DNA of 64,000 nucleotides from Agapanthus africanus. Taxonomy: Eukaryota > Streptophyta > Magnoliopsida > Asparagales > Amaryllidaceae. A program made the position numbers and the translations under genes. Positions 12,527 through 23,623 of this stretch are shown here, piece by piece; positions within the stretch are counted from its first letter, which is position 1; each line of letters opens with the position of its first letter. The notes beneath the pieces are model-generated. The model was not told the DNA's origin, did no database searches, and saw nothing but the letters and a program-made list of their open reading frames with translations. The stretch spans positions 140,511,988-140,575,987 of the forward strand of contig JASDDO010000001.1 of the NCBI GenBank assembly GCA_030015575.1, in the 5' to 3' direction.

Positions 12527-12718
12527 TTGACTTTAGTCAACAAATCATAAGTCACATGTCAAGTTCTACCCGTCATTATCCAGGTTGATTTGAACCCACC
12601 CGTACATACCCTTGACTTTAGTCAACAAGGTAATACGACTGTCCCAAACCAACGCATCTATCTATGCAACAGATGAATACCCAGCAGCTACCAAACACTA
12701 TGCCTTGACTTTAGTCAA
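12527..12718 (-). promoter_or_regulatory. three palindromic W-box-like motifs in element B leader
   Basis: TTGACTTTAGTCAA occurs exactly at 12527-12540, 12612-12625 and 12705-12718, each preceded by CC and followed by CAA. TTGAC[C/T] is the WRKY-factor core, so each copy carries two facing cores. Whether WRKY proteins bind is inference. Confidence 0.6.
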
Positions 12719-13454
12719 CAAACATAGCTTGAATACTACTGACCATCCATAAGAAATGATGGAGGGCTACGGCTGGTTTTTGGCGAAAAACTTTTAACGT
12801 AATGAACTTGATCTTGTTGAAGGAACCTGATAGCTTTTTATAAAAATATAGTGGCGAAAACCTTTTGCTAAAGAGGTCACTCCCGGTGAAGGGATCTCGG
12901 CTCTTTCCTCGTAGAATGAGGTGCAGGATATTCCAACTGAATACCGCAATGCAAAGCAACTTGTAATCGACTATAGTGATGTTATTACCCTGACACAAAC
13001 TTCTGCCTAAGGGGTCATTCCCGGTGAAGGGATATCAGCCCTTGTCTCGTCGAATAAGGTGCAGGATATTCCAACTGAATACCGCTATGCATGACAAAAG
13101 GAAACGTCTTTGTAATAACACCTTTTAAAATTTGTTCCAACAACATCAAATATAGGTTTGTTTAATCCTTGCATTGATAAGAATCAATGCAGTCCCATCT
13201 ATCAATCACACCAGAAAAGAACGAAAAATAAAATGTATGTATATGCCATCCGCATTCGCCATTGGGTCCCGTCGTCACCCGTTAGGTTACTTAACTAACG
13301 ACAGAGCGGGGACTGGACTAGCGCGGGTGTAAAACATATACAACATCTAATAGTATATATACCAATATACAATAATCGCTCCAGGCGTGATAATATACAA
13401 CATTACAGAAAAGTAATAAGCATCACAGAACAATATAGATAATCTGGGATCCCT

Positions 13455-13482
13455 GGGTTTCACAGAGCCGCTACTGAAACCC
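13455..13482 (-). ncRNA. GGCT-loop leader hairpin, B version
   Basis: GGGTTTCA pairs with TGAAACCC across 12 nt whose transcript-sense strand contains GGCT. It aligns in position and flanks with the C, D and E hairpins although the stem sequence is different. Confidence 0.6.
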
Positions 13483-14263
13483 GACGTTCCCCTGGTCGTG
13501 TGGATAGCCTGTGTAATGAAACCTAGACCCCTGCGGGTGCGGCAAGTTACCCGCCAAAACATGAAGCGAGGCAGCCCCTACAGCAAAATGAATGGACCAC
13601 CCGGCACCTCACGGAATCCGGTAACTTGAGCACCCCTCCTTGGGTCAACCTGTACCCCGTACGAGTGCGGCGAATAGTCTGCCAATTCTAGAGTGAGGCC
13701 CCTCTGCCTCTCAAAGCCATGAGATACGGACCCGTTGCCCTCCAGAACCCGGCTATCCATGCACTCCGTCGCGGGGTAAACCTAGTACAGAAATAAAAAT
13801 ATGTACAACGGGTACATCGACCTCAGCCCGGCCATACCCCAAAAGAATATTATACAAACAGGCAGTGACGGCAGCCCACATGTTGGACGCTCGTCCCGCA
13901 ATATCAAATGTACAAATAAATCCAAATTGCACTATCATTGCACACTGCTATCCACCATGACAAATCCGCAACATTACAGCACAACACAGAACATCAACAC
14001 GAATGTCACGTTCGCAAACCCGTCTAAAAGAACTATAGCAATTAGACGCAATTTACCGCTCAAATGACATTCCCGGTCGGAGATATAATATAAGTACTGC
14101 ATACTGACAAGTTTAAAATTTCGATCGACAAAACTTCCCGAAGTGGGCCCCACGTACATTTGTTGTACATTAATAAAATCTGGGCCCAAAGGAAATATAC
14201 CAAAAACCACAATTTTCCATGTGAAGCTCTCTGGGAAAAATTGGAGCACTGTTCCCACAAACT

Positions 14264-14310
14264 GGCCGCGATTCCGCGGTCAAACCCTAGTTTTGACCGC
14301 GGATGCGCGG
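14264..14310 (-). ncRNA. GC-rich leader hairpin, B version
   Basis: TCCGCGGTCAAA (14273-14284) pairs perfectly with TTTGACCGCGGA (14292-14303) across 7 nt, with a flanking CCGCG/CGCGG pair. It lies 198 nt inside the primer site. Confidence 0.7.
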
Positions 14311-14507
14311 TGGTTCTGCGGGAACACGTGCTCGAATTTCACCAGAATTCTTCAAAAACCCTGCTCAATTTTCTGTGATATGCAAATTAATTTTTAGACC
14401 CTTTTATAAATCGACAGAAACATTAAACAGAAAAATTGTAATTTTCGAAAAACCGTTCGATCGATATTTTAAACGCGTTAGTACAACTTAGTAAAGCTTA
14501 ATGGTGA

Positions 14508-14520
14508 GGCTCTGATACCA
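14508..14520 (-). other. primer-binding site of element B
   Basis: Minus-strand TGGTATCAGAGCC, one base from the 5' LTR at 14522; initiator-Met tRNA type. Confidence 0.88.
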
Positions 14521-14521
14521 C

Positions 14522-15638
14522 TGTAAGTACACGGTAGCGCCCCGGCCGTCTAACAGACGCCAAATACGGAACAAAAACTTTTTAACTGGCACTATCGTAT
14601 ACTATAACCCGAATCTGCCATTAAATCTAAACTAACAAACTACAAAGTGGGTAGAAATGTTATACCGAACGATCCGAGTCCTTTGGTCTTCAACCATCAT
14701 CCCACGCTTTGTTGCGGCTGCTCTGATCTCCTGAATCTCCAGTCTTCTCGTCCAGGTGGCACCACGTCGACTGATCTTTAAACGGGCTCCCGCCTCTGAA
14801 CCGAGGCAACTCGATCATCAAGTTTGCTAAAAGAGATGACCAAGATTGATGTAGAGAATGAGTAGAATATTTTGTCTCGTTACGTCCAATGCTATGGACG
14901 AATGGTTAATGAAGTTGCCTTTTGGATTCAAATGAAATGAGAAATGAATATATGAAATTTCCATGAAGCCAAAACCATAGTCTTTTTCTTTTGCAATTCC
15001 TTCATACACTCTCAAATGAGAGGGCCGGCCAATATATCATGAGGAAGGGGGTGAGTGTAGGAACTAGTGAGGGTGACCATAAGCAAGGATACTTATCACT
15101 TCATTAAAGAAAGAATGACTCACAAATGACACCTTGCACAAACACATTTAATGCAAGAATGAGTCATTTAACCTAGTCACCATTCTATTAATGCAAATGA
15201 ATGAGTCACAAGCCTAGTCACTAATCTAGAAACTTCCACACACATGACTCACTCTCATGAAGAAAAGATAAATCCGTATTAAACCGAATGTTTAATACGG
15301 GTGATAGAAAACTGGAAACTGGCAACTTCCAAAAACGATCCTGAAACGAATTTCAGGATAACCCCGTAACAGTATAAACATACTCGCATTTGTATTATGA
15401 CCGAATACAAATGCAACTGAGACAAAGATATTATATCTACACAGTATAATACTCGGATCCGGCTTAAACCAAAGCCCACCAGTATTATCTGCCCGAAATA
15501 TGACACGTGCGTAAACGCACGTGCATTTTCCGAACCCTGCCATAAAACCATACGGCCTCTACAACGTTTCGCCCGAACTTGGGAAACTGTATGTGGGGGA
15601 CTCTAATGACTCATCAATACACTGGCACTGGGTATAAC
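14522..15638 (-). repeat. 5' LTR of element B, primer-proximal part
   Basis: Matches 6780-7898 of the other LTR. Similarity stops at GGTATAAC (15638), where element C begins, and resumes at 35491. Confidence 0.88.
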
Positions 15639-17860
15639 TGTAGGGTTTCTTGGCACACCCATGAGGTTCTACAAGTGATCAAACATGGCCAATTCAAAAT
15701 TTTTCTATGTGCCGAGAAACCCTAAACTAGATCGTTACTAGAGGTAAGGCGATGCAAGCAAGTAAACAACTTTATTGCTAAAGAAAAGTGACTACAACCT
15801 TTGTAGATCCGGTCCTCCACTTCCTTGGCTCCGTGATGACGTCCCTCCGCTGTACCCATCGGAATCCTAGACTCTGGCGGTGGTTTCATCGGAGAAATGA
15901 TCGGGCTAGGTCGTCGACTTCGATGCCGAAGATGATCTATGTCGAGACAACTCAAGATCAAGCTCCAACTTCACCAAGTCATGAAACTTGTGAAGAAAAC
16001 ACCCTATACTACTTGGCAAGTGGTAGAGGATGAAGAAATAGGAAGTGGGTTCACTTTGGATTTAGATTTCTCACTCTTTTTCTTAAGTCACCATTGAAGG
16101 TAGCAAAGGTTTTCTTCATCTTGAAGAAGAAGAAGAAAAATAATCAAAAGAATATGATAAGAATTATTGAATAAATGGAAATAAAGTCATTCTTATCATT
16201 TTAGCAACCATGGTTAAGTGTAGAGAATAAACTAAGGTTAGGTGAATGGTTAGGTTAAGCAAAAGAAACAAGAATGGTTGAACTTTTCAAAGCTTCATGA
16301 AGCTTCAAAGAAAAAGACAAAGCAAGCAACCATTTCAATTCCCTTGCTAAAATGAATAAAATAAATAAAATAAATAATCAAGAGAAGATAATAAAACCCT
16401 AACCATTCACTTAAACATGGTTTAAAGTAAACACAAACCCAAGTTTGCATGTATCATCAAACATGATACAAACAAGTGCACAAAAGTATATCACATAAAC
16501 AACTTGTGTATTTCAAGTGAGAAAATTCATTTTAAGTGAACCAATACTAGTTAATGCAAAGTAATATATCAAATATATAATTATACATTAAATCATTAAA
16601 TCAATACTTGATTTAACGATCCGGTCATATCGCATATGACCGACTAATATCCAATGTATCGGCTTATCGAATCAATCATTGATTCGATAACTAGGTTATA
16701 TCGCATACAACCAATCGATACATTCATCACGAGAATAGAATACGGTATCACATATCCGCATTATTCTCGGTCCCGCACATATCTCATATGCGCTCCTATT
16801 TCGTTTCGCTTGAGCCAGAAAACTTCTGTGTAGGACTCTAAAGACTCGTCAATATGCCGGCAGCAGGTGATGATCATATCAAACACCCACAAGCCGTAAG
16901 CGGTCTGCTAAACGTAACGGCCACCCGGGTATTGAGCGATCAGGATCGACGAGCAAGCCCGCTCACACTCCTGTGAATCCAACCAGTAACACTTACCGTA
17001 CAGTCCGGTCTGTTCGTCTGATATGTCGCATATCTCGCCTAGGGGTGGTAAACGTCAGACCCCAGTAGCTCGATAAGTCATGCCGATATAAGGTCCATAA
17101 CATTTGTGAAACTACTGATAACTCTTACCAGTAAATCACTGCAACTCTGGCCAGGGATTTCCAGTTATGGCCAGTCGTGCATAGCGCAACATCAACCCCC
17201 AATACTGGGAGAAACGAATCCCCTCCTATCGCTCATTGCCTCCATGTGAATCGGGACTGTACCCAAAAACCACCTGTTTGCACAACTCAGTAGAGCCGTG
17301 GTAGGGTGGAAATCAAAGCACAGTGGGAGACACACAAGACACTATGACGATCTCGGGTCAACAGACTAAGCTGTACCAGTGTCACCAGAGAACTGCCATC
17401 TGACGTGAGGTATAATAACATCTGGGAGTTCTCGGCGAGTCCGTTCAGTGTACCTAGTCTCCACTGAGCATCCGCATACTATCTCTGATGTCAAACACCA
17501 ATGGATATGGGATCATCCATCGCCCATCACATAGGTCGAGAAGATATGCGCTAGTCTATTCTGGAATATCGATGCCCCGTCTCGATATCCCCACGACTAG
17601 GAACATTGAAGGATGTACTCATAGACTACCCACGCCCCACTAGTATGATCTGCATCACAGTCCTGGAAGTCGAGTACACATCCTAAAGGCTTCATCAATA
17701 TGTAACTGAGAGACAGAAAGTATACATGTTAAGATAAATAGTAACCAGATAGCGTACTATCATGTCGAGTAAGAAAGTCCTACCTATATATGTCCCATCA
17801 TCCACTACAATATACATCCAATATACAGTAATGGCCTCTAGGGCATACATATAACTAACA
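15639..17860 (-). repeat. 3' LTR of element C
   Basis: 2222 bp; plus strand TGTAGGGTTTCTTGG ... ATATAACTAACA. It differs from the right copy by a few percent plus small indels. The 80-aa-scale ORFs near 15722-16033 recur in the right LTR and are not genes. Confidence 0.9.
16596..16800 (-). other. hairpin cluster in element C LTR, including a Y-shaped palindrome
   Basis: TTAAATCAA across TAC (16596-16616), CGGTCATAT across CGC (16622-16642), and TTATCGAATCAA across TCA (16664-16690). GGTTATAT pairs across CGC at about 16694-16712 with one mismatch. The last two hairpins are enclosed by AATGTATCG (16653-16661) and CGATACATT (16716-16724). An outer CGAGAATA/TATTCTCG pair and a CATAT-CTC-ATATG hairpin follow. 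In the right LTR the first stem grows to 13 bp (34221-34249). Confidence 0.85.
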
Positions 17861-17875
17861 ATCTCCCACTTGCAC
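17861..17875 (-). other. polypurine tract of element C
   Basis: Minus-strand GTGCAAGTGGGAGAT next to the LTR end, identical to B and D. Confidence 0.85.
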
Positions 17876-20690
17876 TAGGGTCATCTGTAGCAGTGGTTGC
17901 AGTATCACATACTCAACCATCCTATATAAGTCTCTCTCTGGGAAAGAGCCTTTGTGAGTGGATCCGCCGTGTTGTCCTCTGAGTCTACTCTCCTAACCTC
18001 GATCACCCTGGAGATCATCTATCTCCATGATCAGGTGATGCTGCCTCAGAATATGTCTGGGTCACTGATGGGACCAGAGTTCCTGGGCCGAAGCTACACT
18101 TCCATTGTCATACAATGGTAGGAACCAAGTTCATTTCATGAACTAATATACACCCAGACAGCCTCTTTGGTAGTATCTTAAGTAGCGATGTATCCAGCCT
18201 TAATCGTCTAGTATGCCACGGTATCTAGCTTGGAACTCTTCCAACATACCGTCCCTTTACTGAGGGTAAAGACAATGCCTGTGACTGACATTCAGTCGTC
18301 TTTATCATCCTGGAACCTTTCCAGTGATTCTCCCCAGGATCGATTGATACCATCTCACTACATCTAGTAAGAATCCTAGCATCCAATTACATCTATCTCA
18401 TAGATGAAAACATAGGATTTATGAGGTATCACTTTTATCCTATTGGAGAATCCTTGTGATAAGCGGAGATTGACCGAGCGTAGTATAGGAAACTCTTTTC
18501 CTATCAAGAGTATGTTGTCCACGTACAATACGAGGATAACCACCTTACTCTCTACTACCGTTTTGTATATACAAGGTTCATCTACCATTTTGATGAAGTC
18601 AAACACTTCGACTACCACATCAAAACAGACGTTCCAACTTCGCGATGCCTGCTTTATTCTGTAAAGCAACTTGCACACGTTTCCGCTGCTCCCACTATTT
18701 ACGAAGCCCTCTGGCTGTGTTCTTATAGACGTTCTCTTCTAAATCATCATTTTAGAAAAGCAGTCATGGCACCCAACCACCAGATATCGTAGTCATGGTA
18801 TGCAGCAATGTTAAGTAGAATCTGGATGGACTTAAGCATAGCCACTGGAAAAGGTTTTATCATTATCCATGCCTGGTCGATGACGAAAACCTTTAACAAG
18901 TCTAGCTTTGAAAGTCTCAACTTTTCCATCTACACTAAGTAATCTTCTCAAGATATACTTGCTCCTGACGGGGATTTAACCCTTCAGATATAGCAACCAA
19001 AGTCCATACTTTGTTGGTGTACATGGATTCCATCTCAGATCACTAAGCATCCAGCCATTCTTACAGAGTCCCTACTCTTGATGGCCTGCTCGAAACTAGT
19101 TGGGTCATCATCTCATGATGCATTCCTCGCTCCCACTGTCATCAAGAAACCGAGGTATCTCTCAGGCGGATGACGAACCCTACCAGATCGGCGGAGAGGT
19201 TGAGGTTCATCGGGAACTATTGGATCCTTTGGTTCTGTCAAATCATCAGCTGCAGTTTTGTATAGCTGGAACCTTTCCAATTCTACAGAACTGACCTTGC
19301 CTCGATCTTGTCCGGATTTTGCTTTAGACATAGGCCGGACAATCCTAAATCTTAACTTACTTAAGAGATAGGCTCTTCCCATACCATATCTTATATGGAG
19401 TGGTAGGCAGTGATCTGATTCGAACCTAATTCAATAGGTATGCAGCTTCTCAAGTGCACAACCCAAAAAGGAAATAGGTAACTCAGTAGTACTCATCATA
19501 GAGCACACCATATCTAATACGGTGCGATTGTTCCGCCCTGATACACCGTTGTGCTGTGGTGTATTCAGAGGAGTAATACTGAGAGAGAATCTCATTTTCT
19601 TTTAGAATAGTCCAAGAATTCCATGCACAAGTATTCTCCTCCCTGATCTTATCATAGGACATAATACTTATACCCGGTTTTGGTTCTCTACTTCTAACTT
19701 ATATTCTGTGAATATCTCAAAAGCTTCGGACCTATGTTTCAATAGGAACATGTGGCTGAATCTTGAGAGACTATCAGAGAATGTAATGAAGTACAAAGAA
19801 CCAGTCCTGGCATATGTAGACAGGAGACCTTACATACATCATCATGTATCAGTCCCAATAGTTTACTAACTCTTTCTCTGTTTCCAATAGACAGAGCTAT
19901 GGTCATTTAATCTTTGTGACATGACTGACAAGTTTCACAAGATGTAAATTCAAACTGATTTAAATATGCATCTAAAATGTAACTTCAGCCAGTCGGGTCG
20001 CATTGATATGACCTAGTCTACAATGCCTCAAGAAGGATTCGTTCATTTTTGAACTCTTCCTCTTGTGTATGTTCTGTATACTAGGAACTGTAGTTTGATT
20101 TAGAACGTCAATGCTTTTAGATAACGTGCTTGAACCGATCAACTTTTGATATAGGAAATGTTCAAAACATTATCCATCAATATAAAATTTTATCATTTCT
20201 TTACTTAATAAAGAGATTGATATGATTTTGTATATCAGGTTCGGTATCTAATAGCATTTGTTCAGAATCAATGTATTGGTAATACAGGGTGACAGTGACC
20301 AACAGACTTGGCTGCAACACTTGCCCCATTTTCTGTCTCATGAAACTTATCACCCGTTCTCAGTTTTCTACCTTTCTGTAGCCCTATGTAACAGATTACA
20401 TATCTGGGATCCTGATCCGGTATCAAATACCCAGGATGCAGACGATACTGAGAAACAGTTCTTTGTAATGAACACACCCGAAGGAGATGCATCTTATGTA
20501 CTTTCTTCGTTTGGGCGGCATGGAAATCCTGGTATTCCCCTATTTCCTGCTCTGTCTTATAACAATTATAAGTTGGAGCGGGACCAACGTTCCCCAGCTC
20601 AGTATAACAAACGGGTTCGGTCAATACATCCATATTATTATCTTGATTAAGGCGTGATATGGTCGCTACCTGGAGAGAGAGAGAAGAAAA
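17876..20690 (-). pseudogene. gag-less, decayed copia pol of element C
   Basis: Readable pieces on the minus strand: RT at 18376-18678 (a CKLLYRIKQASRSWN stretch, then Y-V-D-N-I-L-L-I-G with the second catalytic Asp changed to Asn); the linker at 19113-19382 (LRRSGRVRHPPERYLGFL); integrase pieces near 19500-19900; and the protease region at 20268-20640, where ASGVFVTENCFS-type and DTGSGS-type sequence is frame-broken. The leader joins almost directly to the protease region: the ~200-residue gag present in D is absent. The same junction is present in both copies in E. It cannot encode an active enzyme. Confidence 0.8.
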
Positions 20691-21524
20691 CACTCTGCGT
20701 GCGCTCTTGCAAGATTAGACTGGTTATATATTTTATCTAATCAGGATGGCTCCCACTGTTTTTATCAAATCTTCCTTCAAACCCTGAAAGGAAAGATTAG
20801 CCGGGATTAATTACACTCTACAAGTTCGCTAATCTTTCAGCCAGGCCAGTGTCGGTACTTTGAGGGAGGTTCCCCATGCTTTCGCACGGACCTAATTACA
20901 ATAAACCTCGTTTTCCCAGAGGCGTAACCCCGTTGACACCTTTCTAGACACCTACTTGATCGGCTAATTGTAAAGTGCAAAACTCTCCCAGGAGTAAAAA
21001 TTACTCGCAGTGGGTATCGGGATCCAACTATCACATAGAAGGTATGCAATCTCATTGCAAATTTCAACACTTGAAACTCCCGATAAAGATTTTTACCCCT
21101 AGCGCTTATGACCTTAACTATGGTCAACAAATCATAAGCACTAGTCAAGTTCTACCCGTCATTTCGTGATTAATTAGACCCACCCACATGACCCTTAACT
21201 AAGGTCAACAAAGTCACGCGATTGTCCTAACTAATCGCATCATATGCGGTGTAGGAAGACATCACTTAGCTACCGTACACTGTGCCTTGACTATGGTCAA
21301 CAAACACAACACGAATACTAAGTACTCTACTTCCTAAAATGACGGAGGGTTGCGGATGGTTTTTATGAAAACCTTTAACGCTTTGAACTTGATCTCGTTG
21401 CGGAATCAAATGGTTTTTAAATGGAATGTTTTTGAGGCTTTTCTAGTTTTGCCAAAGGGGTCACTCCCGGTGAAGGGATAGTCGGCCCTTTCCTCATCGA
21501 ATAAGGTGCAGGATATATCATATA
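20691..21524 (-). other. leader of element C, pol-proximal part
   Basis: Non-coding. Contains the three W-box-like motifs TTAACTATGGTCAA (21114-21127), TTAACTAAGGTCAA (21195-21208) and TTGACTATGGTCAA (21297-21310), and part of the AAGGTGCAGGATAT module. D inserted there at an AT-rich site (target duplication ATATA, 21520-21524). Confidence 0.7.
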
Positions 21525-23608
21525 TGAAAGGTTTGTTTAGCACCCTATGAAGAGTTTTGAAGCATCACATGACCCAAAGTTTAAATTTTTATGGTGCTAA
21601 ACGAACATGCAAAGGAATCGATCCTAGAAAATTAGGGTTTCGAAATATAAAGCGAACTAATCTTGGGTTTCGAGACTACAACCTTTGTAGCTCCCTTTCG
21701 CTGGACTCCTTGGTCTCTAGGGTGTTGAACGGAGGTCCTCTTGAAGTCGTCTTGTGTCCACAACGATCCACCACGGAGATCTCCGTCCAAGCTCGCAACT
21801 TCGCAAAACCGAAGAGAACACTCTAAAGAAAACGGCTAAGATTGTGTAGAATGAAGTTGTGGTTAAGTTTCTCACTTCAAAAACCTTTCTTTAAGTGGTA
21901 TTTGCTCACTAGAAAAGACTAGAGAGCAAAAGAGAAAGAGGAAGAAGATGGTGGCAATTTTTTAACAAGAGGTAAAAAGATAACTCATGAGAAGAAAAAG
22001 AAATATATCAATATATATTTTATTCCTTCTCACTATGAACCATGGTTAAAGTGATGGAGACATTATTTAACTTGAGTTTTAAATGATAAAGAGAAGGATA
22101 ACCCTAGGTTAGTGGTAGTTGAGCATGGTTACGTCAAAGGAAGAATGTGGAAGCAAGAATGATTATCCTTTCCTTTTTCATTTTCTTTTAAATCCAAAAT
22201 CAAATAATAATCCATTATATAATCCATGGTGTGAGTCTTATATTGCCACCATTTCCATATGCTAACAACCATGATGGATGAGTGTATGTATGTGTGCATG
22301 TATGCACATCCACATGTGCATGAAACTAGCATGAAAGAAAGAAAGAAAAGCACACATGCATGCACACATCCATCATCTAAGAAAAGGTTTTAAGTGAGAA
22401 AACTAATGGTTAAATGATAAATCAACACTTGATTTATCAATCCGGTCATATCTCATATGACCCCACCAAAAGCAGTTCACCCGATCAATGTTCGGTATCA
22501 TATACGCACATTTCAATCGGGTGCATGCGCATATCGCATACGCGCACCACAACGTTTCGCCTGGACTGGGTAACTCCTTTGTGGGACTCTAAGACTCGTC
22601 AATACGCCGGCAGAGGGTGATGATCATATCAGGTACCCTCAAGCCGCAAGCGGTCAGCTAAACGTAACGGCCACCCGGGTATTGAGCGATCAGAAGACAA
22701 CAAGCGAACCTGCTACAACTCCCGTCGAGCCATCCGGCAACACTCCCATACAGTCTGGTCTCTTCGTCAGATATGCTGCATATCGAGCCTAGGGACGGTC
22801 ACGTCGACCCCAATAACTCAATAAGTCGTGCCGGTGAATGGTCTATAACAGATCGAGAAACTACTGATAACACTTATCAGCAAATCTCAGCAGCCCTGGC
22901 CAGGGACTTGCTGTTATAACCAGTCGGGCACAGCACATCATCAACTCCCAATACCGGGAGAGACGAAACCCCTCCTATCGCTCATCGTCTTCGTATGTCT
23001 CGGGACTGTACCCAACGGCCACCTGTTTGCATGACTCAGTAGAGCCGTGGTAGGGTGGCAATCAAAGTACAGTGGGAGAACACACAAGACTCCATGACGA
23101 TCTCGGGTCTACAGACTAACCTGTACCAGTGTCACCTGAGAACTGCTATCCGACGATAGATATAATTCCATATAGGAGTTCTCGGTGAGTCCGTCCAGTG
23201 TACCCAGTCACCACTGAGCACCCGTATATGATCTTGATGTCAAACATCGATGAATGTGGGAACATCCATCGCCCATCGTATGGGTCTAGTATCATATACG
23301 CTAGTCTACTCTGGTATATCAATGCCCCGTCTCGATATACCTACGACTAGGGACGTTCCAGGATATGCTTATAGACTACAGATGTCCCACTAGTATGATC
23401 TCCATCATAATCAGAGTAGTCAAGCCGATATCCTCAGGGCTTTATCAGCATGTATGAATGAATAAAAGCATGATCAAATCAACATGTCAGATAAAGAAGA
23501 ACCAGATAGCATCTATCATGTCGAGCAAGAATGCAAACTGAATATATATACATGTATAGATACATCGACTATCACATAATGGCCTCTAGGGCATACATAT
23601 ATCCAACA
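21525..23608 (-). repeat. 3' LTR of element D
   Basis: 2084 bp; plus strand TGAAAGGTTTGTTTAGC ... ATATATCCAACA. ORFs of 60-90 codons here are duplicated exactly in the other LTR and are not genes. Confidence 0.93.
22283..22560 (-). other. hairpin cluster in element D LTR
   Basis: GATAAATCAA across CAC (22416-22438, 10 bp) and GGTCATAT across CTC (22444-22462, 8 bp). A CACCCGAT/ATCGGGTG pair encloses about 22476-22523, and a GCGCATAT-CGC-ATACGCGC near-palindrome lies at about 22529-22547. An ATGCACAT/ATGTGCAT pair lies nearby at about 22302-22322. The same set is in the other LTR 8527 bp downstream. Confidence 0.8.
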
Positions 23609-23623
23609 ATCTCCCACTTGCAC
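23609..23623 (-). other. polypurine tract of element D
   Basis: Minus-strand GTGCAAGTGGGAGAT abutting the LTR. The gag-pol stop codon TAG (23625-23623) overlaps its 5' end, leaving no 3' untranslated spacer. Confidence 0.88.

Larger units (their letters stand above)
12121..14507 (-). other. long 5' leader of element B
   Basis: About 2.4 kb between primer site and pol remnants with no convincing reading frame. From the primer site inward it holds the GC-rich hairpin (14264-14310), the GGCT-loop hairpin (13455-13482), a CGTTAG/CTAACG inverted repeat (13280-13300), two copies of a ~85-bp module containing ATTCCGGGTGAAGGGAT-like and AAGGTGCAGGATATTCC sequence (about 12865-12950 and 13010-13090), and three TTGACTTTAGTCAA motifs. 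The same features in the same order are found in D and E. Confidence 0.75.

Noticed and set aside
20268..20693. 141-codon minus-strand ORF as a novel gene in C
   Set aside because: It is the gag-deletion joint and frame-shifted protease region of copia pol; the homologous stretches in E (43413-43670, 51585-51842) show the true frame.
21557..21826. 89-codon ORF, identical at 30084-30353
   Set aside because: Both copies lie at the same place in the two LTRs of element D; no family resemblance. Same reasoning for LTR ORFs in A, B, C and E.
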